This document shows positions 1 to 13,855 of a stretch of 64,000 nucleotides of DNA, piece by piece. Location of the stretch: the NCBI GenBank assembly GCA_946699065.1, contig CAMPDV010000113.1, forward strand, positions 248,001 to 312,000, in the 5' to 3' direction. Below the pieces are notes generated by a model. That model was given only the letters and a program-made list of their open reading frames with translations, made no database searches and had not been told where the DNA came from. Both the position numbers and the translations under genes were made by a program. Position 1 is the first letter of the stretch. The number at the start of each line of letters is the position of its first letter. This DNA comes from Loxodes magnus. Its lineage: Eukaryota; Ciliophora; Karyorelictea; Loxodida; Loxodidae.

Positions 1-1930
1 TTCCCTGAGTTTACTTCTCCTTAAGTCTCATCTTCATCTTCTTGAATAGATTGGGAACAAGCAGAATAAAGTAATTGGCTTTTTCTTTATTACGGACCTG
101 ACGATATGTTTTGCATGGTTGGCTTTAAATTATAAAGATGAAATAAAATATTTTAAATTAAAGTATTTCTAAACTTTATTTTTTCTAAAGCTTCATTATT
201 TTCGTACTATTATTATATTAGCTCTGCTTATTATTTTATTCTAATCACTTTAGCTTATCATTTCAAGTTATGCTTACTCTTTAAATTTCTTATTATTGTA
301 TAATTAATTAAAATGATATAACGGTAAATTTCTTAAACTAGCACTAAATCCTGTATTTTTTACATCTATACTGAATTAAAAACTAAGTGTATTTTAAAAT
401 TAAGTTAAACCATGTAGTGTAATAAATTAATGGTTAGAGTAAATATACCATAAAGTAAGATTTTATCTTTTTTGTTTTTAGTTAATTTAGATATAGTTGC
501 TTAACTAGAAAATATCCCTTTAAGGATTAAGTAACTAGAGCTACACAAAAGTTAAATATTAAGTTATTCATAAAAATAAATTAAAATAAACCTTTAAAAT
601 AATGTTGATAGATGTAATTTTATCTGCCTAAGCAAAATTAAAATTAATAAGATACATGAAATCTCGCTGTGCTAATTTAATTGTATATATTGTGTGTTTA
701 AAGTAAATTAGAATGTTTTACCCTCTAAAGTATCAAAAGGAGATAGTTAAGAATAACTAAACTTTGTAAGATTTAATATACTCTACTTGCTATATAATTC
801 AATGTTAAAATATTAAACAGCTTTAATGTAAATTTTATTAGATTTGGTTCATTTTATTGTATAAGTTTATTTCCTTAATACTTTTAAATTTATAAGCATT
901 CATTTAGTAATATAGATGTAAATTCCTTTTTTCTAGGCTATTAATCTTTATATATAATGATATTTTCTAAATTTTCTTACTATAAAATGTAAAATAAATA
1001 TATTATTTTAGCAAAATAATAAGTAAATGATTTAGTTAATTAAAGAGGATAAACTTTATTATTTTCCTTAAAGTTAATTGATATAAATATAAAGTAGCTT
1101 AAAGAAAGCATTTATCTATAAGGAAAGTATATTACTTTTTGATTATCTAAATTAATTAATTTATTAAGGTTTTAGTCAATTATAAAATAAGCTAAATTCT
1201 TAAATTAATTTATGCTAAATGATGTATAGATTTAAATTATTTAGAAGTACTATGATATGAGCATAGTGTACATTAATATAAATATTTTTAGTATGCTAGA
1301 TGATAAATCTAGCACTAAATTATAATGAGACAATAATAATTAAATAATAAATAAGTTTAGTGCTTTAATAAATAATAATATGAAGAAGATGCTTAGAGTT
1401 ATCTATATAAGCAATAGTTATTTATTTCTAAATTATTATAATTCATTATTTATTTATCTATAGTATATTATGAAGAGCAGGCTATCATTATTTCTCATTT
1501 ATAACTTACTAAAAATTACTTATATACATTTTCTAAATATAGTTATAATAAACACACTAATAATGAGAAATTAAAATACTATTTTTAAAGCCTTACATTA
1601 GAATCAGGGAATTAAAGTATGTCTTTTTATCATCAACCATGCTTATCAAATTTTTGAGATAAAGACTTTTATTTTAATCTAATTTTCTTGTTTATCTCAT
1701 AATTTTCTAATTTAAACCAATCAAAAAGTAAAAAATATTAGCAATGTTTTTCATGGATGAATATTATAAATTTGATACTACATTTATTACTGTTAAAAAC
1801 AGAAAAGCTTTAATTGAACAAATATATATCTCTTGGAACTTACTTGAGTCAAAGCTTGAAAATTCCAAAATTAAAAAAATGGTGTATATAATTATAAGTT
1901 AATATATATACCTTATTATATATTTTTTAA
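1..1930 (+). repeat. Satellite half-unit Bf, flanking type
   Basis: A+T-rich DNA without a recognisable gene. The first ~690 bases match the start of the B half of the 4.44 kb array units (for example from 7228); after that the two types diverge. Matching copies lie at 29434-31345 in the same orientation and at 40263-42189 and 48961-50962 inverted, with a decayed inverted copy at 52721-53999. Bf therefore appears to mark the edges of the array, while the array interior carries a different B half. The window starts inside the repeat, so its true left limit is not visible. Confidence 0.85.
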
Positions 1931-2252
1931 AACCGCCATAGTTGTTTGAAGGTGAACAGCAAGGTCATCTTCATCAGAGGTTGGGGAAGTTAAGTACCCA
2001 TAATCGACTTTATGTCTTCCTCTGCTTTGGTTTGACCTCGAGACATAAGATTCTTAGACCTTCGACAATGGCTTCGTTTATTTTTAATTCTAGAACGAAA
2101 AAGAAATAATATTGCGAGCTTCATCAGAGGTGGGGAATTTAAGTACCCATAATTGACACATGTCGTCCTCTGTTTTGGTGATGCGATGAGACACAATCCT
2201 GCCATGTCCTTGGACCTCCAGCAAGTATTAAGATTACAAGTATTCTTAAATT

Positions 2253-2368
2253 ATATCAGTACTGAACATTTTTATCAGTATCTGAATAATTATACCAGTA
2301 TTGAACAAGGTTTATCAGTATCTGATAATTTTATCAGTAACAAACATTCTTGTCAGTATGAAACATTT
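2253..2368 (+). repeat. ~20 bp tandem repeats in SINE body
   Basis: Six imperfect units of 19-21 bases around TATCAGTATTGAACATTT and TATCAGTATCTGATAATT. The same block is present inverted at about 47045-47160 and 61710-61825, so it belongs to the element and is not a local satellite. Confidence 0.75.
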
Positions 2369-2373
2369 TTTTT

Positions 2374-2410
2374 AAAGAGTTGCGCACCAACGAGAATGCT
2401 ACGCGCTCTA
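2374..2410 (+). other. Terminal hairpin, SINE copy 1
   Basis: AAAGAG-TTGCGC ... ACGCGCTCT folds as a short stem with an internal bulge and is followed by ATAATC and a TTTATTTATTTA tail. Related hairpins lie at 31361, 31732, 37653, 39855, 40233, 47002, 48490, 48920 and 61669. Confidence 0.6.
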
Positions 2411-2432
2411 TAATCAAATTTATTTATTTATA

Positions 2433-4967
2433 TGAATCTCATCTTCCTTTCTATAATTGCAGAATTAGCATGCTTCACTCTCTATTAAATTTTGTTCTTT
2501 CATTGTTTATGCTGCTCCATTACATTTGGCCCGTAGCCTAAATTATAGCCTTTTCTTGTTTTCTATGTTTGTTGAATCTTAGATAGCTTGGTATTCCTTG
2601 TATGAATTGTTCCATTCATTCACTTCTATATTTTTAGCAGGTGATCATATTCTACATTCGTGTAATGGAATTTACATCATTATGGAGATTTATCGCTTTT
2701 TTATCATTATTATTTAATTTATTTCTTTTCAGTTATCTTGTATTATTATTTCGTCATTGAATTGAAGTGTCTCCATTACCTTCTTTGAGTATGTTTCAAA
2801 TATATAGTTATTCCTCTTTGCTAATTGACATAATCATCCATCCAATGTTGATTCTTAGTTTAGGAGCAATTTTCTTCTGAACATTAACATATGTTATCAC
2901 ATATAGTATCGTAGTTTCAGGAATTGCAGTTCAATCTCCAGGATTTCGTTTTATGCGCAAAATGGTCCATCTATTATAGATCTTAATGATCTACACTGCA
3001 TGATTTCCAATTTATTTAAAGAGTTGTTTCTTATAGCTTCCATTATTAATTGAATACAATCACTTCCATACCAAAATATTTGATTTATAAAGGATTTTAT
3101 TATTATAGATGCATTATATGAAGTGATTCCTTTCTAAATTGTTTATTTGCTTAAAATTCATGCTTGGGTTTTCTGGCATTCTTAGACTTTTGATTCCAAA
3201 TGTTTTTAATATGAAATGTTTTATACCCAATGGACCAAATACTTAAATTCCTTCATTTTCTCTATTACTATTACATTTATTAAGATTATCTCTTAATTTT
3301 TTCATGCATTACCGTTTCATACCATTCATTTTGTTTTTTCCACAATTTATAAATTATGGCGTTATGATCATTATTATAGTATATCAGTTATATCTTCTAG
3401 TTATTCTGGATAAACTAATGCTACAATATCATCAGCATATGTTAGGGCACCTACATATCTTAATTCTGTTCCCTGTCCCGTTTCAGTCTGTATTGTAATT
3501 CCAGCTTTTTTTCCTTTAGTTCATTCAGTAACTAATTTATTATTATATTGAATAATTTCGGGGAGCAGGCATATCCTTATTTTACTCCTTTTTAAGCTTC
3601 AAATTCTTCAGAGATTATATCATTTTTTCTTAATCTTATGCTCTCCTCTTTATATAATGTCTGCTAGGAATCTTATTATTCCTTCAGGTACTTCGATCTC
3701 ATTCAGTATTTTTCATATATCTGATCTGATTACTGAATCAAATGCTTTTTTTATATCAATAAAGATGACGATAGTCTCTTGATTGTTATAATATAGTCAT
3801 TCTTGTATTGTTCTTGGATTGAATATTTATTTAGAGCATGATTTACCTGCTTTAAATCCGTACTATAATTCATCATCACATCTTTACAAGTAAGGATTTA
3901 ATTACTCAAATAGTCAGAGATCTATGATTTAAAAAGGTGGCTTATAAGGGATATGGGACGGTATTTCATAGGGTCATCTTTGTTTTCTTTTTTTGTACCA
4001 ATATAATGTAGGATTCTTTAATCTGTTTAGGTATTTTCCTTGATTGAATTAAATTTAAATTAATTTTACCGTTATATTTATAAAATTATCTTCTCCGATT
4101 TTTATTACTCCTATTTGGATTTGGTCTGGTCCTGTAGCTTTCATTAGATTAACTTTATTCAGACATTTTTTTATATCTTCTATCTAAACTGTTAGTTTAT
4201 TTTTATTTCTAAATTTTTTGATATGCTATTATCTCCGCTATTGTATAATTTTCCAACAATTCTGAAAATTTTTGATATCTTCCTCATTTATCAGTGTTCA
4301 AGCAGTAAACTTCTTTGTCTATTGTACTTTTAAATTCCTTTCCAAATTAAATTCATATTTCCTGATTAATCTAGTCAGATAGCTATTGAATTAGTTTCTT
4401 TTATTTTTCTTTCTTGTTTTCTAAATCTACTTCAGACTTCTTGTCTCATTTTTATACTGAGTGCAATGTCAATTTTTTCTTATCTTATAAGATTTTTAAT
4501 TTTTTTGCTTATTTTTTAAATTATCTTCTTAGTTTTTTTGTTTCCTCCAAGTAATTGTATTTTCTTTATTGTTGACTTGCGTATCCACATATGCTCTCCA
4601 CTCCTTCCTATATTTTTTCTTTCATATTTTATAATAGTCTTCATTTTTTATGCTTTCAAAACCCATTTATTCAATTTAGTCTGCTCATTTCTTGAATTAA
4701 TCTTATATATATTTTATTTTAAGTTTCTGATGGTGTAGTCTTTTTACTTTTGTAGATTTTTTTTACTTTATTGCATAGTTTATTTTTATTAATCCTGACT
4801 AGTGATCTCCTATAATTCTTTTTTGATAAAATGTTGTGCTAATTATATAAGATGCAATGTCTTAATCTGTCAAAAAATAGTCAATTTTGAAACTTTTTTT
4901 ACCAGTATTTGTAATAAAGTTGGGCTATCCTTGGGATCTTAGCATTATAGCTTAAAGTATTTCATGA
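2433..4967 (-). mobile_element. LINE-1 fragment, left copy (EN tail + RT)
   Basis: Inverted duplicate of 44446-46980 (coordinates sum to 49413), nearly identical throughout. Read on the minus strand with TAA/TAG as Gln it encodes the tail of an AP-type endonuclease, a reverse transcriptase with IDIKKAFDSV and YADD, and a C-terminal Cys/His finger. The 5' end is cut inside the endonuclease, as is common after incomplete target-primed reverse transcription. The finger lacks its last ligand where the SINE tail begins. Local frameshifts, some in A-runs, are shared with the right copy, so they predate the duplication. Details are given under the right copy. Confidence 0.85.
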
Positions 4968-4972
4968 TCTAA

Positions 4973-7900
4973 TGAAATAAAGCTTGATGTAATAATTTTG
5001 TATCTTAGTCTAATTTATATAAATAAACTAAGATAAAGGTATTAATCTTAAATAATCTAAACTAGGTATAATCTAGATTTTAAATGATAAATAAAAAGCA
5101 TAATTAATAATTTAAATCACTAATATTTAATAATGTATCTTCATATTAGCAAGGAAATGCTTACAATTCTAAATGTAAGTGGATAATAAAATTTGAGAGC
5201 AAAATGGTTTCATTAAATAATCTTGATTAATATAACTATTTAAGTATTTTTAATAAAGATACTTAGCATACTCTTATAACAATAAAGAAATATAAAAGGC
5301 TATTATACACTGACTTTAATTAATTCTGCTGTTGTTTATTATTTTGATTATGATATATAATGATAGGTTTTATTATTTTCATCCTAATAAAAAATAAAGG
5401 AATTTCAATTAAGTAAAGATAACTATTTATTAAACAAGAAAAGATCTAACTAAGTATTTTAAAATAATAGATATAATTAGTTATACTTAACATAAAATCT
5501 AAATTTTCTAGTTAAAGTTATTAAGAAAGAAATGTATAATAAGTTGCTTTAATAACTTAATAACTATTAAGATATAATACTTTTATCATATTTAAGTTAT
5601 AATTCCTTCTAACTTTATAACTAATTTCAATTATTTAAAGAGTCTTTCTATTTAATTATTTATCTAACCATTCAGTTATTATCAAGAAAGCCTTCTTAGT
5701 TAGACATTATAAGTTAATTTATTTCTAAAGCTCTTGATGAAGATCATAATTTGCAGATAATTCTATTTATGTAAAATCATTCAGAAATAAGTTAAATATT
5801 TTTAATTTAGATATCTAAATTTTAAAGTTTAGCTATTAAAGCAAAAGTATATCATAAGGAAAAATTATTATATAAGCAATCTTTTTTAAAATAAAACTAA
5901 ATTGAATGCTAAATAACTACTAACTAAAATATCTAGATTTCAAATAATTTACTTACAAGTATTTATACCTTCCTCTCATTTTAATTATTCATCTTAGATA
6001 TCAAAGGTGCTTACCACTTCAAATTCAAACCTTTCATTTTAATCATTAAGATGCTATACATTATCAATTATTCAATTAATATCAAAAAACTATAAATACA
6101 TCCAAGTAAGTACTAGATGTCTATATTAAAAGTTAAACATTTAAGATGGTAGCAATATTCATTTACATTTATAATCCTATTTAAAGTTTATGCTTTGTTA
6201 TACCTTTTGTATATAAATTTATTAAACAAGAACTTAACTAAAGTTTATAAATAGAAATCAATCATTCAACGTAACTTTCAATCATACTATTGTCTATTGT
6301 TATTTTACGAGTCAAATTAAATTTACAACTCTTTAATTATATTAAAGCAAGGTATATATCTAATTATACATATATCAAGCATATAATAACTTTAAAATAT
6401 GAAACTATTCATTTTTAACTAGTCAAAGGTTATTTTCAAATTAATACAACTTAGATTTTATTAAGAAAGATTTATTTAAGAAATTATATAACAATATCAG
6501 TTTTATTATTTAAGCAGATACTTCTCGCATAGCATTAAGAACATGTGGGAAATTATAAATATTATGATAGAAGCTACACAGACTTGTAAATAACTATTTT
6601 TTCTCTATGTTCCTAATATGAGACTTCTACTTAGTTTTAAAATATTTTATCTTGCAAGTTAACACAATGTCTGCTTTCTTTTCCTTATTGTTCTACCTTA
6701 ACTTTACCTTAACTTTATGCTTAACTTAATTAATCTTTCTTGCATGTGTTTCTCTTTTTTTTCTAGCGACAAAATAGTTAAGCTTTAATATTATTATTTA
6801 GCACTTAATTGATTCTCATAGCTCTCCTAATTCTCGTAATTCTCATAATTCTCATAGCTCTCATACTAAGCATTCTTAGTAAATTTAGAATTAATGATGC
6901 TTTGCTTTATTAATTAGTATTTCTTTAGTTTTTTGCTAGTTTAATATATTTTTATGCTATACTCATTTAGTTTTTATGCTTATCTTTTCTAAGTTAAACT
7001 TAGAGAATTTACTAAGCTAGAAACTTTTATTTTCTAAAGGTTGTTAATAAATAACTTACTCTGGTTTTTATTTTATCTTGGAGTATAGAAGCAATACTTC
7101 TTAAATATGTTGTCTTGCTATACCTTTATATATGGTGCTGGCTAATTACTAGTACCTATTTACCCTTTTTAGCAACTGCTTCCAGTTAAGTCATTTAAGA
7201 TTAGATTAGAGCTAATTTTTACTTATTTCCCTGAGTTTACTTCTCCTTAAGTCTCATCTTCATCTTCTTAAATAGATTGGGAATAATCAGAATAAAGTAG
7301 TTGGGTTTTTCTTGAATATGGAGCGTACGATATGTTTTGCATGGTTGGCTTTAAATTATAAAGATGAATTTAATCTAAATAAATAAAATATTTTAAATTA
7401 AAGTATTTCTAAACTTTATTTTTCTAAAGCTTCATTATTTTCGTACTATTATTATATTAGCTCTGCTTATTATTTTATTCTAATCACTTTAGCTTGTCAT
7501 TTCAAGTTATGCTTACTCTTTAAATTTCTTATTATTGTATAATTAATTAAAATGATATAACGGTAAATTTCTTAAACTAGCACTAAATCCTGTATTTTTT
7601 ACATCTATACTGAATTAAAAACTAAGTGTATTTTAAAATTAAGATAAACCATGTAGTGTAATAAATTAATGGTTAGAGTAAATATACCATAAAGTAAGAT
7701 TTTATCTTTTTTGTTTTTAGTTAATTTAGATATAGTTGCTTAACTAGAAAATATCCCTTTAAGGATTAAGTAACTAGAGCTACACAAAAGTTAAATATTA
7801 AGTTATTCATAAAAATAAATTAAAATAAACCTTTAAAATAATGTTGATAGATGTAATTTTATCTGCCTAATCAAAATTAAAATTTATAGATACATGAAAT

Positions 7901-9420
7901 CTCGCTGTGCTAATTTAATTGTATATCATTCAATCAATAATTTTATTTAAGCCAATAGAGAAATATAGCATCTCAAATTTTAAGTAACTTAAGCAGGAAA
8001 TTAAATTAAATTGGATTTGGAAGCTATTATCTATTATTAGTTTAATGAATCTATTTAAATGCTTTATACTATCTAAGTAGAAAGAGTATAAAATCCATAT
8101 CATAGGAAATACTAAACTTCAAACTAATCCTCAGATTTAGCAGCTTAAAATTTTATGTATGATTAATTAAGAAATAAGCGCTAATACATCTAAACTCCTT
8201 TTTCTAGATATGAAATAGTTATAATGATATATATCCTAAAAATAGAGAAGCAATAATAGATTACAATAGCAGTTTCAAGTTACTACTAAATAAATCTAAA
8301 CTTAATATCCGGAAACTAACAGAACTATATAAGCAATACTTACCAATGTCTTAACTAGTGAATTAAATACAGATAGACTTAAATTAGGTGTAATAACTTT
8401 TGTAAATCACAAAGCAGCTCTACTATATAAAATTTAATATTAACAAGATATATAGAACAATCTAATAGCGAGAAGAAACACTCTTAACTATTGAATTGAT
8501 CAAACATTTAAATGTAAAACTTGATAATGTAAAACTTGATACATCCTGTAAATAGCCTTCTATTTTGTACTAAAGAAAAGGAAATCCTTAATAGTGAAAC
8601 AGAGATTTGAGCTATAATAATTTTTATGACCTAAATTGTTGAAACTCTTGAGAAGCTATATTGATAGTAATTAAATTTCTCTGCTTAAGTGCCTGCTACT
8701 CTAAAGATCTCTAACGATGCTAAGCTAAAATTTTGCAATTTGAAGAAAAGATCCATGTGAGATGGATGATTTAAGTTATATAAATTATTTAATTAATGAG
8801 AAATACTAAGTTTTTGAAAAAATCTAGGAAGAATTATGTACAAGAAGGAAAATCTGAAGAAAGAGAATCTAAATTTGGATATCGTAGTTAACTTAAGAAA
8901 ACACTGTGATACTAATTTAGAATTTTTATTGTATGATTAAAATATTTTAAATAGAATTAATTTGTTTATTGGTGCTTTATATGTTTTTAAAATTTAGATA
9001 TTTTGTAAATTAATTATTAATATATTTTTAATTTTGGCAAAGCTATTAACAATAATTTATTGGTTTTGAGTATCTGATTAACTACTTTAGTTGGTATGCT
9101 TTAGTAATATCTATTTCTATTTGAAAAACTTTCTTGCTTTTCATAATTTAATAGAAATTTTAAGATTTGTATTAAAGTTATTTTTATAAATTTAGCGTTC
9201 TAGAAGATTTTAAGTTAATTTCCTATTTTGTTAATTTGAAAGATCAATGTTTATATAATTTAAAATAATTAAATGTTTTAATTACTTTTTATATCAAGTG
9301 AGTATGGAAATTATATTTGGTCTAATTAAATGATTTTCCTTTTTATATTTTTAGCTCTTATTAAAAAAGTAAAGCATTAAATAAAACAATTTTTAAGAGT
9401 TTTGCTTATATTATATCTAA
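4973..9420 (+). repeat. Satellite unit 1, variant a
   Basis: 4448 bases. The A half carries AATACATCCAAGTAAGTAC near 6105, shared only with the sixth unit at ~28305; units 2-5 read AATCAGAGTTAGTAC there. The B half is variant a (GAAACACTCTTAACTATTG near 8475). Confidence 0.9.
6813..6866 (+). repeat. CTC-rich short tandem motif inside unit
   Basis: About five imperfect 9-11 base copies of CTCATAGCT and CTCRTAATT in a row. The motif is kept in every A half (about 11255, 15695, 20135, 24575, 29015) and inverted near 42555; it is eroded near 51340 and mostly lost near 54365. Confidence 0.7.
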
Positions 9421-12400
9421 TGAAATAAAGCTTGGTGTAATAATTTTGTATCTTAGTCTAATTTATATAAATAAACTAAGATAAAGGTATTAATCTTAAA
9501 TAATCTAAACTAGGTATAATCTAGATTTTAAATGATAAATAAAAAGCATAATTAATAATTTAAATCACTAATATTTAATAATGTATCTTCATATTAGCAA
9601 GGAAATGCTTACAATTCTAAATGTAAGTGGATAATAAAATTTGAGAGCAAAATGGTTTCATTAAATAATCTTGATTAATATAACTATTTAAGTATTTTTA
9701 ATAAAGATACTTAGCATACTCTTATAACAATAAAGAAATATAAAAGGCTATTATACACTGACTTTAATTAATTCTGCTGTTGTTTATTATTTTGATTATG
9801 ATATATAATGATAGGTTTTATTATTTTCATCCTAATAAAAAATAAAGGAATTTCAATTAAGTAAAGATAACTATTTATTAAACAAGAAAAGATCTAACTA
9901 AGTATTTTAAAATAATAGATATAATTAGTTATACTTAACATAAAATCTAAATTTTCTAGTTAAAGTTATTAAGAAAGAAATGTATAATAAGTTGCTTTAA
10001 TAACTTAATAACTATTAAGATATAATACTTTTATCATATTTAAGTTATAATTCCTTCTAACTTTATAACTAATTTCAATTATTTAAAGAGTCTTTCTATT
10101 TAATTATTTATCTAACCATTCAGTTATTATCAAGAAAGCCTTCTTAGTTAGACATTATAAGTTAATTTATTTCTAAAGCTCTTGATGAAGATCATAATTT
10201 GCAGATAATTCTATTTATGTAAAATCATTCAGAAATAAGTTAAATATTTTTAATTTAGATATCTAAATTTTAAAGTTTAGCTATTAAAGCAAAAGTATAT
10301 CATAAGGAAAAATTATTATATAAGCAATCTTTTTTAAAATAAAACTAAATTGAATGCTAAATAACTACTAACTAAAATATCTAGATTTCAAATAATTTAC
10401 TTACAAGTATTTATACCTTCCTCTCATTTTAATTATTCATCTTAGATATCAAAGGTGCTTACCACTTCAAATTCAAACCTTTCATTTTAATCATTAAGAT
10501 GCTATACATTATCAATTATTCAATTAATATCAAAAAACTATAAATCAGAGTTAGTACTAGATGTCTATATTAAAAGTTAAACATTTAAGATGGTAGCAAT
10601 ATTCATTTACATTTATAATCCTATTTAAAGTTTATGCTTTGTTATACCTTTTGTATATAAATTTATTAAACAAGAACTTAATTAAAGTTTATAAATAGAA
10701 ATCAATCATTCAACGTAACTTTCAATCATACTATTGTCTATTGTTATTTTACGAGTCAAATTAAATTTACAACTCTTTAATTATATTAAAGCAAGGTATA
10801 TATCTAATTATACATATATCAAGCATATAATAACTTTAAAATATGAAACTATTCATTTTTAACTAGTCAAAGGTTATTTTCAAATTAATACAACTTAGAT
10901 TTTATTAAGAAAGATTTATTTAAGAAATTATATAACAATATCAGTTTTATTATTTAAGCAGATACTTCTCGCATAGCATTAAGAACATGTGGGAAATTAT
11001 AAATATTATGATAGAAGCTACACAGACTTGTAAATAACTATTTTTTCTCTATGTTCCTAATATGAGACTTCTACTTAGTTTTAAAATATTTTATCTTGCA
11101 AGTTAACACAATGTCTGCTTTCTTTTCCTTATTGTTCTACCTTAACTTTACCTTAACTTTATGCTTAACTTAATTAATCTTTCTTGCATGTGTTTCTCTT
11201 TTTTTTCTAGCGACAAAATAGTTAAGCTTTAATATTATTATTTAGCACTTAATTGATTCTCATAGCTCTCCTAATTCTCGTAATTCTCATAATTCTCATA
11301 GCTCTCATACTAAGCATTCTTAGTAAATTTAGAATTAATGATGCTTTGCTTTATTAATTAGTATTTCTTTAGTTTTTTGCTAGTTTAATATATTTTTATG
11401 CTATACTCATTTAGTTTTTATGCTTATCTTTTCTAAGTTAAACTTAGAGAATTTACTAAGCTAGAAACTTTTATTTTCTAAAGGTTGTTAATAAATAACT
11501 TACTCTGGTTTTTATTTTATCTTGGAGTATAGAAGCAATACTTCTTAAATATGTTGTCTTGCTATACCTTTATATATGGTGCTGGCTAATTACTAGTACC
11601 TGTTTACCCTTTTTATTAACTGCTTCCAGTTAAGTCATTTAAGATTAGATTAGAGCTAACTTTTACTTATTTCCCTGAGTTTACTTCTCCTTAAGTCTCA
11701 TCTTCATCTTCTTAAATAGATTGGGAATAATCAGAACAAAGTAGTTGGGTTTTTCTTGAATATGGAGCGTACGATATGTTTTGCATGGTTGGCTTTAAAT
11801 TATAAAGATGAATTTAATCTAAATAAATAAAATATTTTAAATTAAAGTATTTCTAAACTTTATTTTTCTAAAGCTTCATTATTTTCGTACTATTATTATA
11901 TTAGCTCTGCTTATTATTTTATTCTAATCACTTTAGCTTGTCATTTCAAGTTATGCTTACTCTTTAAATTTCTTATTATTGTAAAATTAATTAAAATGAT
12001 ATAACGGTAAATTTCTTAAACTAGCACTAAATCCTGTATTTTTTACATCTATACTGAATTAAAAACTAAGTGTATTTTAAAATTAAGTTAAACCATGTAG
12101 TGTAATAAATTAATGGTTAGAGTAAATATACCATAAAGTAAGATTTTATCTTTTTTGTTTTTAGTTAATTTAGATATAGTTGCTTAACTAGAAAATATCC
12201 CTTTAAGGATTAAGTAACTAGAGCTACACAAAAGTTAAATATTAAGTTATTCATAAAAATAAATTAAAATAAACCTTTAAAATAATGTTGATAGATGTAA
12301 TTTTATCTGCCTAATCAAAATTAAAATTTATAGATACATGAAATCTCGCTGTGCTAATTTAATTGTATATCATTCAATCAATAATTTTATTTAAGCCAAT

Positions 12401-13855
12401 AGAGAAATATAGCATCTCAAATTTTAAGTAACTTAAGCAGGAAATTAAATTAAATTGGATTTGGAAGCTATTATCTATTATTAGTTTAATGAATCTATTT
12501 AAATGCTTTATACTATCTAAGTAGAAAGAGTATAAAATCCATATCATAGGAAATACTAAACTTCAAACTAATCCTCAGATTTAGCAGCTTAAAATTTTAT
12601 GTATGATTAATTAAGAAATAAGTGCTAATACCTCTAAACTCCTTTTTCTAGATATGAAATAGTTATTATGATATATATACTAAAAATAGAGAAGCAATAA
12701 TAGATTACAATAGCAGTTTCAAGTTACTACTAAATAAATCTAAACTTAATATCCGGAAACTAACAGAACTATATAAGCAATACTTACCAATGTCTTAACT
12801 AGTGAATTAAATACAGATAGACTTAAATTAGGTGTAATAACTTTTGTAAATCACTAAGCAGCTCTACTATATAAAATTTAATATTAACAAGATATATAGA
12901 ACAATCTAATAGCGAGAAGAATTACTTTTAACTATTGAATAAATCAAGCATTTAACTGTCAAACTTCTAATGTAAAACTTGATAAATCCTGTAAATAAAC
13001 TTCTATCTTATGCTAAAAAAAATCCTTACTAAAGAAAAAGAGATTTGAGCTATAATAATTTTTATGACCTAAATTGTTGAAACTCTTGAGAAGCTATATT
13101 GATAGTAATTAAATTTCTCTGCTTAAGTGCCTGCTACTCTAAAGATCTCTAACGATGCTAAGCTAAAATTTTGCAATTTGAAGAAAAGATCCATGTGAGA
13201 TGGATGATTTAAGTTATATAAATAATTTAATTAATGAGAATACTAAGTTTTTGAAAAAATCTAGGAAGAATTATGTACAAGAAGGAAAATCTGAAGAAAG
13301 AGAATCTAAATTTGGATATCGTAGTTAACTTAAGAAAACACTGTGATACTAATTTAGAATTTTTATTGTATGATTAAAATATTTTAAATAGAATTAATTT
13401 GTTTATTGGTGCTTTATATGTTTTTAAAATTTAGATATTTTTCAATTAATTCTTAATATATTTTTAATGTATAGAACTTATTAAAATAATTTATTGTTTT
13501 TGAGTATCTGATTAACTACTTTAGTAACTAAGCTTTAGTAATATCTATTTCTATTTGAAAAACTTTCTTGGTTTTGCATAATTTAATAGAAATTTTAAGA
13601 TTTGTATTAAAGTTATTTTTATAAATTTAGCGTTCTAGAAGATTTTAAGTTAATTTCCTATTTTGTTAATTCGAAAGATCAATGTTTATATAATTTAAAA
13701 TAATTAAATGTTTTAATTACTTTTTATATCAAGTGAGTATGGAAATTATATTTGGTCTAATTAAATGATTTTCCTTTTTATACTTTTAGCTCCTATTAAA
13801 AAAGTAAAGCATTAAATAAAACAATTTTTAAGAGTTTTGCTTATATTATATCTAA
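9421..13855 (+). repeat. Satellite unit 2, variant b
   Basis: 4435 bases. Variant b is marked by CCTGTTTACCCTTTTTATTA near 11600, by AGAACAAAGTAG near 11734 and by GAATTACTTTTAACTATTG near 12919. It matches unit 5 at all three markers. Confidence 0.9.

Larger units (their letters stand above)
1931..2432 (+). mobile_element. SINE-like element, copy 1
   Basis: Non-coding element, richer in G+C than its surroundings. It begins AACCGCCATAGTTG, has a head module present twice in diverged form (about 1969-2050 and 2120-2200, each with CTTCATCAGAGG and AAGTACCCATAAT), then about six ~20 bp tandem repeats, then a terminal hairpin (2374-2410) and a TTTATTTATTTA tail. Copies lie at 46981-47475 (minus) and 61648-61999 (minus); the last has only one head module. 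The layout of head, body, 3' hairpin and short-repeat tail is typical of SINEs mobilised by a LINE. I could not tie the head to tRNA, 5S or 7SL. The short frames across it look incidental. Confidence 0.6.

Noticed and set aside
2029-2039. RNA polymerase III B box (GGTTTGACCTC) in the SINE head
   Set aside because: Two mismatches to the consensus, absent from the second head module, and no matching A box at a sensible distance.
2253-2368. CRISPR-like array
   Set aside because: The ~20 bp units are contiguous, imperfect and without spacers, and they sit within a repeated eukaryotic element.
3304-4738. Short plus-strand frames at 3304-3498 and 4538-4738
   Set aside because: They are antisense to the LINE-1 RT and linker and recur identically at 45915 and 44674 only because the region is duplicated.
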